This document shows, one piece after another, positions 1-8,806 of a stretch of DNA of 64,000 bases (positions are counted from its first letter, which is position 1; every line of letters begins with the position of its first letter). Origin of the DNA: JAKQIM01 sp029557965 (GTDB lineage: Bacteria > Chloroflexota > Anaerolineae > Anaerolineales > UBA4823); contig DAOQUL010000010.1 in assembly GCA_035341015.1 (NCBI GenBank), positions 18,086 through 82,085 of the forward strand, read 5' to 3'. A model generated the notes under the pieces. That model was not told the origin of the DNA. It worked only from the letters and a program-made list of their open reading frames with translations, and made no database searches. The position numbers and the translations under genes were made by a program.

Positions 1-800
1 GTTGCTGTTATGGTGGGTGTGGCCGTAGGGGTTGGCGTAGGGGTGTAGTAATAGATCGTTGGCTGGTCGACCGAAATATTGAGGGCAAAATTCTCGGAAT
101 AGGCTATGCCATCTGTGTCTGTGTAACTAACCAGCATGTTGACGGTGACAATTGCTTTTCCCCAGGCATCGTAGCTAACGGTGAATGGTTGGCTGAAGTC
201 AGCACGATTGTCAGCGGCAATATCCCCTACTGCAACCACGCCGCCTGTGTCGCGTGGTATCAGGTCGCCGGTGGTGAAAGTAGCAACCACGTTGGTGGCG
301 TATTTCTGGCCAGCATTATACAACTTTATATACATGGTGAAATTCCCGCCAATTGAGGGGGATGATTCGCTGGTGCTGTACGTGTAGACAACGATTACGG
401 GCCGTTCATAGCCCGAAACGGGAGTGGGGTTGGGCGTAGCGGTTGGTGCGGTGGCCGCAACGGTCAGGGCGCTGTCGAGCGTGTACCAGGTTGCGTCAGG
501 GTTTGTAACGGTCAGTGAATAAACACCGACCGGGACACCCGCCGGGAGACTGGCTGTCAAGGTTGTGCTGCTAAAATATGAGGTCGCTAAGGCGCCAAAC
601 CCATCCAAAGAGACCGCCGCGCTTGGTTGAAAATCAGTGCCTGTGATGGTCAGTTGGGCTGCCTGGCTGTTTGACACTGTGCTTGGGGTAACGCTGGTAA
701 TTGCCAATGCGGCTAAAGCCTGGCGAGGCATAGCCAAGAGCACCGATGCAATTAAGATCAGGGTCAAGAAACGGTTAAGGATAATAGAAGGAGTTTTCAT
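1..800 (-). CDS. Secreted TIG/IPT-domain protein, C-terminus beyond window edge
   Basis: The reading frame starts at an ATG at 800 and stays open to base 1, so the C-terminus is outside the window. Residues 1-30 form a signal peptide (positive start, long hydrophobic core, AxA-type end near QALA). Residues about 32-113 match the IPT/TIG immunoglobulin-like fold, opening with ITSVTPST and containing an ITGTDF strand. A Thr/Pro linker follows, then a domain resembling CARDB/S-layer-type repeats (IKLYNAGQKYATNV), then a second Thr-Pro linker at the left edge. The gene lies 21 bases after the ABC ATPase gene on the same strand, so it is probably co-transcribed and may be an exported or surface component linked to that transporter. 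Family assignment is by visible motifs; the role is inferred. Confidence 0.75.
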   Translation of the reverse strand, partial: MKTPSIILNRFLTLILIASVLLAMPRQALAALAITSVTPSTVSNSQAAQLTITGTDFQPSAAVSLDGFGALATSYFSSTTLTASLPAGVPVGVYSLTVTNPDATWYTLDSALTVAATAPTATPNPTPVSGYERPVIVVYTYSTSESSPSIGGNFTMYIKLYNAGQKYATNVVATFTTGDLIPRDTGGVVAVGDIAADNRADFSQPFTVSYDAWGKAIVTVNMLVSYTDTDGIAYSENFALNISVDQPTIYYYTPTPTPTATPTITA

Positions 801-821
801 AGGCCAACTCATTGATAGAAA

Positions 822-1556
822 TTAGTTTACGGTTGCTTCTGCCATCAGCATGTCTGATGCCGTATTATATTCTTCTTCGCTGACGATTTTCCCGTCCAGG
901 AGATAGACGTAATTGGTGGCAAAATGTTTCATGCGCGGGTCGTGTGTGACAACAAGAACCGTTCTGCCACTGCGATGCAGGTCAGACAATAATTGCATGA
1001 TGCTGATGCCGCTGGCAGTATCGAGATTGCCGGTAGGTTCGTCTGCCAGGATGATCTGAGGATCATTGATCAAGGCGCGGGCGATAGCCACGCGCTGCTG
1101 CTGCCCGCCCGAGAGTTCTGTTGGGCGATGGTGCATTCGGTCTGCCAGGCCCACGCGTTTGAGTATCTCAGTCGCTTTGGCTACTCGTTGGCGATGACCG
1201 GTACGCGCAAACCGCATTGGGAAGGCCACATTGTGCAGGGCTGTCATGCTGGATAGCAGATTGAAGGATTGAAAAACAAACCCTATTGTGTTACGCCGGT
1301 ACTGTGCCAACTCATTTTCGTCCATGATCTCAACAGACTGCCCATTTACGTTGATTTGGCCGCTTGTGGGCCGGTCAAGACCGCCCACAAGATAAAGCAG
1401 GGTGCTTTTGCCCGAGCCCGAAGGACCCATTACCACTGTAAAGGTGTTGGATTGAATCTCTAAATCAACGCCATCCAGTGCATGGACGGTCAGATTTCCC
1501 ATGCGAAAATCTTTGCGCAAGGTATTGATCTGGATGATGGGACTAAATTGATCCAT
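822..1556 (-). CDS. ABC transporter ATP-binding protein, MacB/LolD type
   Basis: This 244-residue protein is a complete ABC ATPase. The Walker A motif GPSGSGKS is at residues 44-51, the Q-loop glutamine at 96, the signature LSGGQ at 148-152, the Walker B IILADE at 168-173 and the switch histidine near 205. The sequence around GLDRPTSG and FNLLSSMTALHNV is typical of the MacB/LolD/FtsE group, whose members power a membrane permease that works mechanically on exported substrates instead of pumping small molecules across. No FtsX-like permease gene is visible in the window; it probably lies to the left of base 1, beyond the TIG protein. Spacing to both neighbours is about 20 bases, consistent with one operon. 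Confidence 0.93.
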   Translation of the reverse strand: MDQFSPIIQINTLRKDFRMGNLTVHALDGVDLEIQSNTFTVVMGPSGSGKSTLLYLVGGLDRPTSGQINVNGQSVEIMDENELAQYRRNTIGFVFQSFNLLSSMTALHNVAFPMRFARTGHRQRVAKATEILKRVGLADRMHHRPTELSGGQQQRVAIARALINDPQIILADEPTGNLDTASGISIMQLLSDLHRSGRTVLVVTHDPRMKHFATNYVYLLDGKIVSEEEYNTASDMLMAEATVN

Positions 1557-1576
1557 ATGCCTTGTAATGTAGATTG

Positions 1577-2365
1577 CTAGAAGAAGAAGGGCCGGACGAT
1601 GTTCAGACTCCCCAAACCTGCACCCAAGAGGCCGGGCAAAGACTGCAGCAGTAAAATGATCACGACCGTGATCAGCGCGCCGCCTATCGCCTTGGCCTTA
1701 CTTAATCCGGATTTGCTTAATATGCCAATGCTGAGCAGAATCGTGTGCCAGATGATGTAGATATCAATCAAGCCCATAAGACTGACCAAAAGCGCGCTCC
1801 AGGTGCTTTCGCCAGGGGTCAACAATCCGGATATACCGGGGCTTGCGATCAGGCGACGCGTGACGAGCATGGCAATCACACGTACCAGGTCGCGAATGGC
1901 GAATGGCAAATTAGACCAGGCGACGATATTCATGGCTCCGCCTGTGTCGCCGCGGCCTCCTAGCAGCGTAATCACCAGGTGAAGAAGCCCGCCCACCAGC
2001 AGCCAGCCTATCCACAAGCCGGCAAGCTTCGCGAGCGCAGGCAATATGTAGACAAAAACCGGCCCCTGCGTGGCCTGCTGGGCCTGAAAGAATTGAGCCT
2101 GTTGTTCTGGTGTGTAGTAGTCAAAATCAGGTGGCAGGGTTAATTCGCCCATCATAGCCGCCTGCTGTTTCAGGTAGCCCGTTACCAGCACCAGTGCCAG
2201 GGCGGTAATGCTCAAGATAAGCATCGGAGTGAGCCATACCGGCCGCGATTGTTCGGCGACCCATTTAAATGCCTGTCGCGGGTGGAAAAAAACTTTTGGC
2301 AGCCATTCAAAATGAAAGCGTTTTGGGGGGAGGATGATGTCAGGTGTTTCGGCCATATGAATCAT
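1577..2365 (-). CDS. Yip1-family integral membrane protein
   Basis: The protein has about 262 residues with a hydrophilic N-terminus (residues 1-40, including FHPRQAFKWV) followed by five hydrophobic segments: about 45-65, 104-130, 143-168, 185-213 and 225-250. The HPRQAFKWVAEQSRPVW stretch before the first membrane helix, and the overall layout, match the prokaryotic Yip1 domain family (PF04893), whose function is unknown. It sits between the deacetylase and the ABC ATPase, 20 bases from the latter, so it may be part of the same membrane system. A second in-frame ATG three codons in (2356) has a GGAA upstream and could be the real start. Family call is fairly safe; role unknown. Confidence 0.75.
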   Translation of the reverse strand: MIHMAETPDIILPPKRFHFEWLPKVFFHPRQAFKWVAEQSRPVWLTPMLILSITALALVLVTGYLKQQAAMMGELTLPPDFDYYTPEQQAQFFQAQQATQGPVFVYILPALAKLAGLWIGWLLVGGLLHLVITLLGGRGDTGGAMNIVAWSNLPFAIRDLVRVIAMLVTRRLIASPGISGLLTPGESTWSALLVSLMGLIDIYIIWHTILLSIGILSKSGLSKAKAIGGALITVVIILLLQSLPGLLGAGLGSLNIVRPFFF

Positions 2366-2401
2366 TCCATGAACTTATGAAATTTTTTATCATCTCAAGC
2401 A

Positions 2402-3412
2402 TTATGCGAAGGCTTTGAGAAAGTTTACGGCGGCTTCGCCGAGTTGATCGACCAGGTATCCGCCTTCTTGGATCAGAACGGTAGGGAGTGCCAAATCTGC
2501 GATTTTCTTGCCGATCATTTCGATGCCTTTCAAAGTTACTTTAAATCCACCAGCCGGATCTCCGTCGAGGATATCAAACCCAGCAGAAACGATCAGGAAA
2601 TGGGGTTGAAACTGCCGGATAGCCTGTAATCCTTTCTCTAGTGTTTCAAGGTAAAGGGTATCTCCGGTGCCTTGTGAGAGCGGCAAATTAAAATTATACC
2701 CGGTTCCCACCCCAGATCCAATCTCGTCGCTTGCGCCCCAGTAATACGGATATTCAAAATCCGTATCTGAATGAATGGAACAATACAGGGTGCCTGGGTC
2801 TTCGTAGAAGATTTCTTGCGTTCCATTGCCGTGGTGGTAATCAATATCCAGGATAGCAACCTTTCCAGAAAGGAAGCGGGCGGCAATGGCAGCGTTGTTT
2901 AGAAAGCAGAACCCTCCATACAGTTCCCTGGCCGCGTGGTGCCCTGGCGGGCGACACAAAGCGTAAACTGCTCTCTCGCCTGTTTGTACCAGCTCGGCCG
3001 CGGTAATGGCGCATTGCGCGCTCCAGTAAGCTGCCGTCCATGTCCCTGCATTAATAGGGCTGCCAATCCCAAAGCCATAGTATCCTTTGAGCCCTAATAC
3101 ATGCTTTGGCCGCCGGCGAGCCGAGCGAGGGGCAAAGGTCTCTGGGATAGCCGGTTCATCGTTTTGGTTATATGTGGCATTGTTGGCGTAAGCGGCCTGG
3201 AGGTACTCTATGTATCCTGCATCATGCACATTCAGGATGGGCGCCATGCCATGATCACTGGGCTGAATGACTTGCCCAAGCGCGTTTGAGTGGAGTGCGT
3301 CCAGGATTTGGTCAACGCGCTGTGGCAGCTCTTCAATTACAAAGGGGTAACCACCAAAGGTAATGTTTTCAGTAACGTGGAGTTTGTGGTGGTCTGTGTA
3401 GACGATTTTCAT
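2402..3412 (-). CDS. Histone deacetylase-family protein, acetylpolyamine amidohydrolase-like
   Basis: This 336-residue zinc hydrolase of the arginase/deacetylase fold most resembles bacterial acetylpolyamine amidohydrolases (AphA), which release acetate from acetylated putrescine, spermidine or other acetyl-amines. Visible catalytic elements are the histidine pair in PPGHHA (158-159), zinc ligands D191 and H193 in LDIDYHHG, the third ligand D280 in SAGFDILDGDP, and the transition-state tyrosine Y319 in EGGY. All are present, so it should be active. Its ATG overlaps the stop of the upstream gene as ATGA, which implies translational coupling. The true substrate (polyamine, protein lysine or another acetyl-amine) cannot be read from the sequence. 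Confidence 0.88.
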   Translation of the reverse strand: MKIVYTDHHKLHVTENITFGGYPFVIEELPQRVDQILDALHSNALGQVIQPSDHGMAPILNVHDAGYIEYLQAAYANNATYNQNDEPAIPETFAPRSARRRPKHVLGLKGYYGFGIGSPINAGTWTAAYWSAQCAITAAELVQTGERAVYALCRPPGHHAARELYGGFCFLNNAAIAARFLSGKVAILDIDYHHGNGTQEIFYEDPGTLYCSIHSDTDFEYPYYWGASDEIGSGVGTGYNFNLPLSQGTGDTLYLETLEKGLQAIRQFQPHFLIVSAGFDILDGDPAGGFKVTLKGIEMIGKKIADLALPTVLIQEGGYLVDQLGEAAVNFLKAFA

Positions 3413-4038
3413 TCGGTGTCTTGGTGCTCGGGGCCGGCCTGGCTTTCTTCCTCGCCTTCAATATGGTAAGGTAAACGCAAGCTTAACCAAACAGCCATTA
3501 AGCTGACCTGGTCCAGGCTGGCATCCGATTCGGGATAGCGCGTGGTGAAGTCATTGTAAAGAGCGTCAAAGTCTTCCCCTTTTGGCCACCAGATGTAGAA
3601 ACCGGGCAGCTTAGAACGGTCAAGCTCAGCCGGTAAAATCGCCCAATTTTGAAGCAGCTCGGTAGTGATGGCTTCAATGTTCAGGTCCTCCACGGCAGGC
3701 AGGGTCTTCCAGTTCCTGGACTTGAGCAGATCGTAGGTCTGTTGACGCAGTTCACCGTGCAGGTCGGCCCAAGCGGCCAGGATGACCCCAACCAACTCGG
3801 GACTTTTTTCAAAAGACTTGGCCAGGGGCAGGGTTTTGACAATGGCGGGTGCCTTTTCGCTGTTGCGGAAACCGGGCACCTTCACTAATTTGCGTGTCAG
3901 GTGATTGATGGTTGATTGTCTTTCTTCGGGTAAGCCAGACATTGCGCCGAGCACATCGCGAATAACGATCAGGCGGAAATCGGGGCGCATAAATTCGTTA
4001 ATTGCGTGGAAGGGAAGAAATTCTGTTTTCTGATTCAT
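3409..4038 (-). CDS. Conserved-looking hypothetical protein
   Basis: The 209-residue protein has no family I recognise. It is soluble, without signal peptide or membrane helix, predicted mainly helical, with a central LVGVILAAWADLHGELRQQTYDLL helical stretch and an acidic C-terminal tail (EGEEESQAGPEHQDTE). The start at 4038 is supported by an AGAGG ribosome-binding site about eight bases upstream. A TATACT hexamer at 4076-4081 on this strand could be the -10 of the promoter for the whole leftward operon. Its stop codon overlaps the start of the deacetylase gene by four bases, so the two are probably made together and may function together. Confidence 0.7.
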   Translation of the reverse strand: MNQKTEFLPFHAINEFMRPDFRLIVIRDVLGAMSGLPEERQSTINHLTRKLVKVPGFRNSEKAPAIVKTLPLAKSFEKSPELVGVILAAWADLHGELRQQTYDLLKSRNWKTLPAVEDLNIEAITTELLQNWAILPAELDRSKLPGFYIWWPKGEDFDALYNDFTTRYPESDASLDQVSLMAVWLSLRLPYHIEGEEESQAGPEHQDTE

Positions 4039-4242
4039 GTGTATACCTCTGGTGGTGTTTGAATTAATCCCTTAGAGTATACCGCACCTACGCAGAATAA
4101 GCGATTCATCTTGTGCGTTTCCAGGGTCAATGATAGTCGCCAATCATCAGATTATTCAATGGACAGAATAGCAAAACTGGCGTAATATTTGATTTTGGAT
4201 AGTTTGATCACAGATTTTACCCCCCCCATACAGGAGACCCCT

Positions 4243-5370
4243 ATGTTAACCATTGAAGCTGTAGATGTTGCAAATAAAGCTCAGGTTCAGCGATTTATTA
4301 AGATTCCTTATCGTTTGTATGCAAATTGTCCTCAGTGGGTCCCGCCTTTGTTGATGGATGTTGAAATGCAGCTTAATCGACAGAAACATCCCTTTTACGA
4401 GCATTCGTATGCTGATTATTTTATTGCTGTTCGAGATGGGCAGGATGTGGGGCGGATTACGGCATTAGAAAACACACGTTTCAACGCGTATCACGGTACG
4501 CACCAGGCGCAATTCTACCATTTTGAATGTGAGGACGATCCAGAAGCGGCTAAGGCATTGTTTGAGCGGGTCTTTGAATGGGCGCATGCCAGGGGGTTGG
4601 ATCATGTGGTCGGGCCGAAGGGATTTGCGGCGTTGGATGGGTATGGTATTTTGGTTGAAGGATATGAACATCGCCAGATGATGTCGATGATGAACTACAA
4701 TTATCCCTATTATGTAAACCTGGTTGAAAGCATGGGGTTTGTTAAAGAAGTAGACTTTGTATCTTGTTATCTGAACAGTGATGTGGTCAGGCTGCCCGAG
4801 CGCGTTCACCGGATCGCTGACCGAGTTCGCCAGCGCGGAGAGCTGCAAGTTAAGCGTTTTGCATCAAAGAATGAGTTAAAGGCCTGGGCACCGAAAATTG
4901 GCGAGGCATATAATAACTCTTTTGTAAAAAACTGGGAGTACTATCCTTTAACGGAACGCGAAGTGCAGTTCATCCTTGACAATGTGATGGTTGTGGCCGA
5001 TCATCGTTTGATCAAGATAATCACTCATAACGATCGAGCGGTTGGATTCTTGTTTGCATTTCACGATCTTTCAGCAGCGATGCAGCGCGCCAAGGGGCGG
5101 CTGACGCCATTTAGCCTGGTGGATATGTTGCTTGAAAAGCGCCGTACAAAATGGGTGTCGTTGAATGGGATTGGTATTTTGCCAGAATTCCACGGGCGCG
5201 GCGGAAATGCCTTGTTGTATTCGGAAATGGAAAACACTATTCGCGAATTCAACTTTATGCATTCTGACTTGACCCAGGTGGCCGAAACTGCCGTTCAGAT
5301 GAGACAGGATTTGATTAATGTGGGCGGGAAACCCTATAAAAACCATCGAGTCTATGCCAAGAAGATTTGA
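4243..5370 (+). CDS. GNAT-fold N-acetyltransferase-like protein
   Basis: I chose the ATG at 4243 because AGGAG lies at 4232-4236; a longer frame from 4189 has no ribosome-binding site. The 375-residue product resembles the large GNAT-related proteins of the YghO/BcerS type. The N-terminal half carries FIKIPYRLY and NCPQWVPPL, typical of the start of this family, and VGRITAL; a second GNAT-like half carries the acetyl-CoA loop region GIGILPEFHGRGGNALL. Substrate unknown. The stop codon overlaps the possible TTG start of the next gene, a c-di-GMP phosphodiesterase, so the two are likely co-translated. Confidence 0.8.
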   Translation: MLTIEAVDVANKAQVQRFIKIPYRLYANCPQWVPPLLMDVEMQLNRQKHPFYEHSYADYFIAVRDGQDVGRITALENTRFNAYHGTHQAQFYHFECEDDPEAAKALFERVFEWAHARGLDHVVGPKGFAALDGYGILVEGYEHRQMMSMMNYNYPYYVNLVESMGFVKEVDFVSCYLNSDVVRLPERVHRIADRVRQRGELQVKRFASKNELKAWAPKIGEAYNNSFVKNWEYYPLTEREVQFILDNVMVVADHRLIKIITHNDRAVGFLFAFHDLSAAMQRAKGRLTPFSLVDMLLEKRRTKWVSLNGIGILPEFHGRGGNALLYSEMENTIREFNFMHSDLTQVAETAVQMRQDLINVGGKPYKNHRVYAKKI

Positions 5371-8300
5371 GTGAAATGATGGGCACTTCCAAACAGCTGG
5401 CCACATTTGAGCAAATTTTCAGAGGCCAGGAAGAGGGGGATATTTTAGCGCTTCTTAATGCAACCGATGCATTCATCATGGTGTTGGATGCTAAAGGTTT
5501 GGTTTTGCACCTGAATAGTGTATGTGAAGCAACCACCGGTTGTTCGCTCCAAGATGCTAAGGGAAAATACTTTTGGGATCTGTTCTTAACAGCTCAAGAC
5601 GCCAAGGTAGTTAAGGCGGCTTTTGACTTGATTGGAGAAAGCCAATTCCCCGAGCGGTATGAAAACCACCTAATAGGAAAGGATGGGACATCTCACTGGG
5701 TTGCCTGGAAAAACACGCTGATCAGGGGTGGTGAGGAAGATGTGAAATACGTGGTCAGTACTGGGATCAATATATCGCGCCGCAAGCAGGTAGAACAGTC
5801 TTTGCGTCGACGGGATGCCATCCTTGAAGCAGTCAGTTTTGCCGCCAGCAGTTTTTTGAAAGCCGGAACCTGGGAAACTGCAATAGCAGTTGTAATGGAG
5901 TGCTTGGGATTGGCTTCTGAAGTGAGCCGAGTAACCCTATGCCGAAATTATCACGCGGACGATGGAAAGATCATGGCTTCCATTGTTTATGAATGGACGG
6001 CGCAGAATGTGGAAAGACATTCAGATGAATCTGCGTTGAGAAATGTTTGTTGGGATGCCCCCGGTTTTAATCGGATATTTAGTGCGCTGAAACAAGGTGA
6101 GCCAATTTCTGGCAATGTAAATGACTTCAATCCTGCCGAGCAGGAAATTTTTAGGCAATCTGCGATCACATCGATGTTGGCGGTGCCGGTTTTCGAGGGT
6201 CAAAGCTGGTGGGGGTTGATCGCCTTCGAAGAGTGCGAATCAGAACGTGTGTGGAGCAGGGCTGAGATCGATGCGTCTAAAGCCGCCGCAAGCATTCTTG
6301 GTTCAGCGATCTCGGGTACGCGAGCACTAAAGGTGCGTTCGGCAACTATGAGCATTTCAGATGCCGCGCACATGGCTCAAGATTTGGGAGATCTCTTCAA
6401 ATCTATCCATGCAATTGTAGCTGAAATGATGTTCGCGGAGAACTTTTATATTGCGATATACGATGATGCTGCCGACATCATCAGTTTCCCTTATGATGTA
6501 GATCAGTTTGACGAACCTTTCCCTCCGCATAAGCCAGAACGTGGGCTGACGGAGTATGTGTTGCGCTCTGGTAAGCCCCTGTTAGCATCTCCTGATGTGT
6601 TTGAAGACCTTGTGAAAAGGGGCGAGGTTGACTCAATTGGTGCCCCTTCTATTGACTGGCTTGGGGTTCCGCTCAAGGCAAAAGATAAGACTATTGGGGT
6701 TTTGGCTGTGCAAAGCTATACGGAGGGGGTGCGGTTTGGAGAAGAAGAGAAAGCAATCCTGACTTTTGTGTCTACCCAGATCGCTATGGCCATCGAGCGC
6801 AAGAGGGCGGATGATGCGCTGCGCGAGAGTGAAGAACAGTACCGTACACTTGTCCGCAACATACCTATTGGGATATACCGCAGCGTCCCATTCGATCGAG
6901 AGCGCATATTGATGGCCAATAAGGCATTCTTAACGATGTTTGGCTTTGACTCAGAAGATGAAGCTAAAGAAGCAAGCATGGAAGACCTTTACTTGAAGCC
7001 TGACGAGCATAAAGTGTTCATGGAGATCCTTGAAGCGCGAGGAGAGGTGTATGCGTTTGAAGCGAGATTAAGGCGCAAGGATGACACAATCATCTGGGGG
7101 GCAATAACAGCCCAGGTAGTCAAAGCGACACAAGATTCATTATCGTATTTTGACTGTGCGATCGAGGATATCACTGTACGCACCAGCCGTTCTCAGGAAC
7201 GAGAGGCCCTGATCTCTTTCTCGGCGATCTTAAAGACAGCTCAAACGCGTAGCGAAACAGTGGCGGCGATCTTAGATTACGTGAGGATCTTGTTCAATGC
7301 AGAAGGGAACGCGCTTGTATTGCGGGATGATGGCGGAGGGCGTTATTGGATCGAGGCGGCGCGTGGGTACTGGGATTATCTGGGCGAACGCAGGCTTCAA
7401 TTCGACCCGTCTCTAAGCCAAAAGATCATTTCGTCCGGCAGTTTGTATTCTGATTGGGTGAAACGCGATCCTCTCTATGGGCTCCCCATGCCGGCAGGTC
7501 AGCGGCGGATGGCAGTTTGCGTGCCATTGACAACGGAGAATAAATCTATTGGGGCTATTTGGCTATCGCGCCAGGATGCTTTTGGCGAGAGTGATGTGCA
7601 GTTGTTGGCCGCAATCAGCGATATGGCGGCTAATGCCTTGCACCGGGTGTTATTACATGAACAAACCCAGCGCCGCGTCCAACGTTTGTCTGCTTTGCGT
7701 GCGGTCGATATGGCGATCAGTGCGAGCATGGATTTGCGAGTTGTTTTTAATGTATTGCTGGAACAACTGAGAACTCAATTGCATGTGGATGCAGCCAGCG
7801 TGCTGTTGCTGCGCCCTCAGATGCAGACATTGGAACATACAGCCAGCCGGGGTTTTCAAACGAACCTGATTAATCAGACGCGGTTGCGTTTAAGTGACCG
7901 GTTGGTGGGGCGAGCGATTCTCGAGCATCGGACACTGCGTGTTGATAACCTGGCGGAACAGGCAGAAGATTTCCTCCGTGTTCGCGGATTAAGCAGTGAG
8001 GGCTTCGTGGTGTACTATATTGCGCCATTGGTAGTGAAGGGGCAATTGGTGGGGGCTCTTGAGTTGTTCCATCGCTCCGAACTTTTCCCAGATAAAGAAT
8101 GGTTGGACTTTCTGGATATGTTGGCTGGTCAGGCCGCGATTGCGATCGATAATGCCACTTTATTTAACGATCTCCAACGCTCAAATATGGATTTGCACCT
8201 GGCGTACGATACAACCCTGGAGGGTTGGGTCAATGCACTGGATTTGCGCGTGGGCGAAGGTACTGATCATACCAAGTCTATAACCGAGGTCACGGTAAAC

Positions 8301-8774
8301 CTGGCCCGCAGGATGGGTGTGGTAGATTCTGACCTGGTTCATGTGCGGCGCGGTGCACTGTTGCATGACATTGGGAAAATGGCTATCCCCGATACCATTT
8401 TGCTGAAACCAGGGCCGTTGGCCGATGATGAATGGCAGTTGATGAAGCGCCATCCTGAGTTTGCGCGCGACTTATTATGGCCAACTGGTTATTTGAGGCC
8501 AGCGGTAGACATTCCTTATTGCCATCATGAGCGCTGGGATGGAACTGGTTACCCGCGCGGTTTAGCAGGTACTGATATACCTTTGGCCGCACGGGTATTT
8601 ACCGTGGTAGATGTGTGGGATGCGTTATGCTCAGACCGACCTTATCGAAAGGCATGGCCTGATCAGGCGGTGCACGATTATCTTGCTCAGCAATCGGGCA
8701 AGCAGTTTGATCCAGAAGTAGTCAGCGTGTTCTTTAAGGCGGAACAAGAAGGACAACTGCAATACCAGGACTAG
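5367..8774 (+). CDS. PAS/GAF multi-sensor HD-GYP cyclic-di-GMP phosphodiesterase
   Basis: This cytoplasmic protein of up to 1135 residues has a PAS domain (about 25-140), two GAF domains (about 150-310 and 330-480), a second PAS (about 490-610), two further GAFs (about 620-770 and 790-935) and a C-terminal HD-GYP domain. The metal-binding HD pair is at about 1000-1001 in LLHDIGKM, and the GYP signature lies at about 1059-1063 in WDGTGYPRG after CHHER. These residues are all retained, so the protein should hydrolyse c-di-GMP in response to ligands bound by its sensor domains. There is no signal peptide or membrane helix. The start could be TTG 5367, overlapping the preceding stop, or ATG 5376/5379; AAGAAG upstream fits any of them. 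Confidence 0.92.
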   Translation: MSEMMGTSKQLATFEQIFRGQEEGDILALLNATDAFIMVLDAKGLVLHLNSVCEATTGCSLQDAKGKYFWDLFLTAQDAKVVKAAFDLIGESQFPERYENHLIGKDGTSHWVAWKNTLIRGGEEDVKYVVSTGINISRRKQVEQSLRRRDAILEAVSFAASSFLKAGTWETAIAVVMECLGLASEVSRVTLCRNYHADDGKIMASIVYEWTAQNVERHSDESALRNVCWDAPGFNRIFSALKQGEPISGNVNDFNPAEQEIFRQSAITSMLAVPVFEGQSWWGLIAFEECESERVWSRAEIDASKAAASILGSAISGTRALKVRSATMSISDAAHMAQDLGDLFKSIHAIVAEMMFAENFYIAIYDDAADIISFPYDVDQFDEPFPPHKPERGLTEYVLRSGKPLLASPDVFEDLVKRGEVDSIGAPSIDWLGVPLKAKDKTIGVLAVQSYTEGVRFGEEEKAILTFVSTQIAMAIERKRADDALRESEEQYRTLVRNIPIGIYRSVPFDRERILMANKAFLTMFGFDSEDEAKEASMEDLYLKPDEHKVFMEILEARGEVYAFEARLRRKDDTIIWGAITAQVVKATQDSLSYFDCAIEDITVRTSRSQEREALISFSAILKTAQTRSETVAAILDYVRILFNAEGNALVLRDDGGGRYWIEAARGYWDYLGERRLQFDPSLSQKIISSGSLYSDWVKRDPLYGLPMPAGQRRMAVCVPLTTENKSIGAIWLSRQDAFGESDVQLLAAISDMAANALHRVLLHEQTQRRVQRLSALRAVDMAISASMDLRVVFNVLLEQLRTQLHVDAASVLLLRPQMQTLEHTASRGFQTNLINQTRLRLSDRLVGRAILEHRTLRVDNLAEQAEDFLRVRGLSSEGFVVYYIAPLVVKGQLVGALELFHRSELFPDKEWLDFLDMLAGQAAIAIDNATLFNDLQRSNMDLHLAYDTTLEGWVNALDLRVGEGTDHTKSITEVTVNLARRMGVVDSDLVHVRRGALLHDIGKMAIPDTILLKPGPLADDEWQLMKRHPEFARDLLWPTGYLRPAVDIPYCHHERWDGTGYPRGLAGTDIPLAARVFTVVDVWDALCSDRPYRKAWPDQAVHDYLAQQSGKQFDPEVVSVFFKAEQEGQLQYQD

Positions 8775-8806
8775 TGCTCGGCTTTATCAAGCCCTTTTGA
8801 GGACCT

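Noticed and set aside
4189..4242. An 18-codon N-terminal extension of the GNAT gene
   Set aside because: AGGAG at 4232-4236 fits the ATG at 4243, whereas the earlier start has no ribosome-binding site and encodes sequence not expected of the family.
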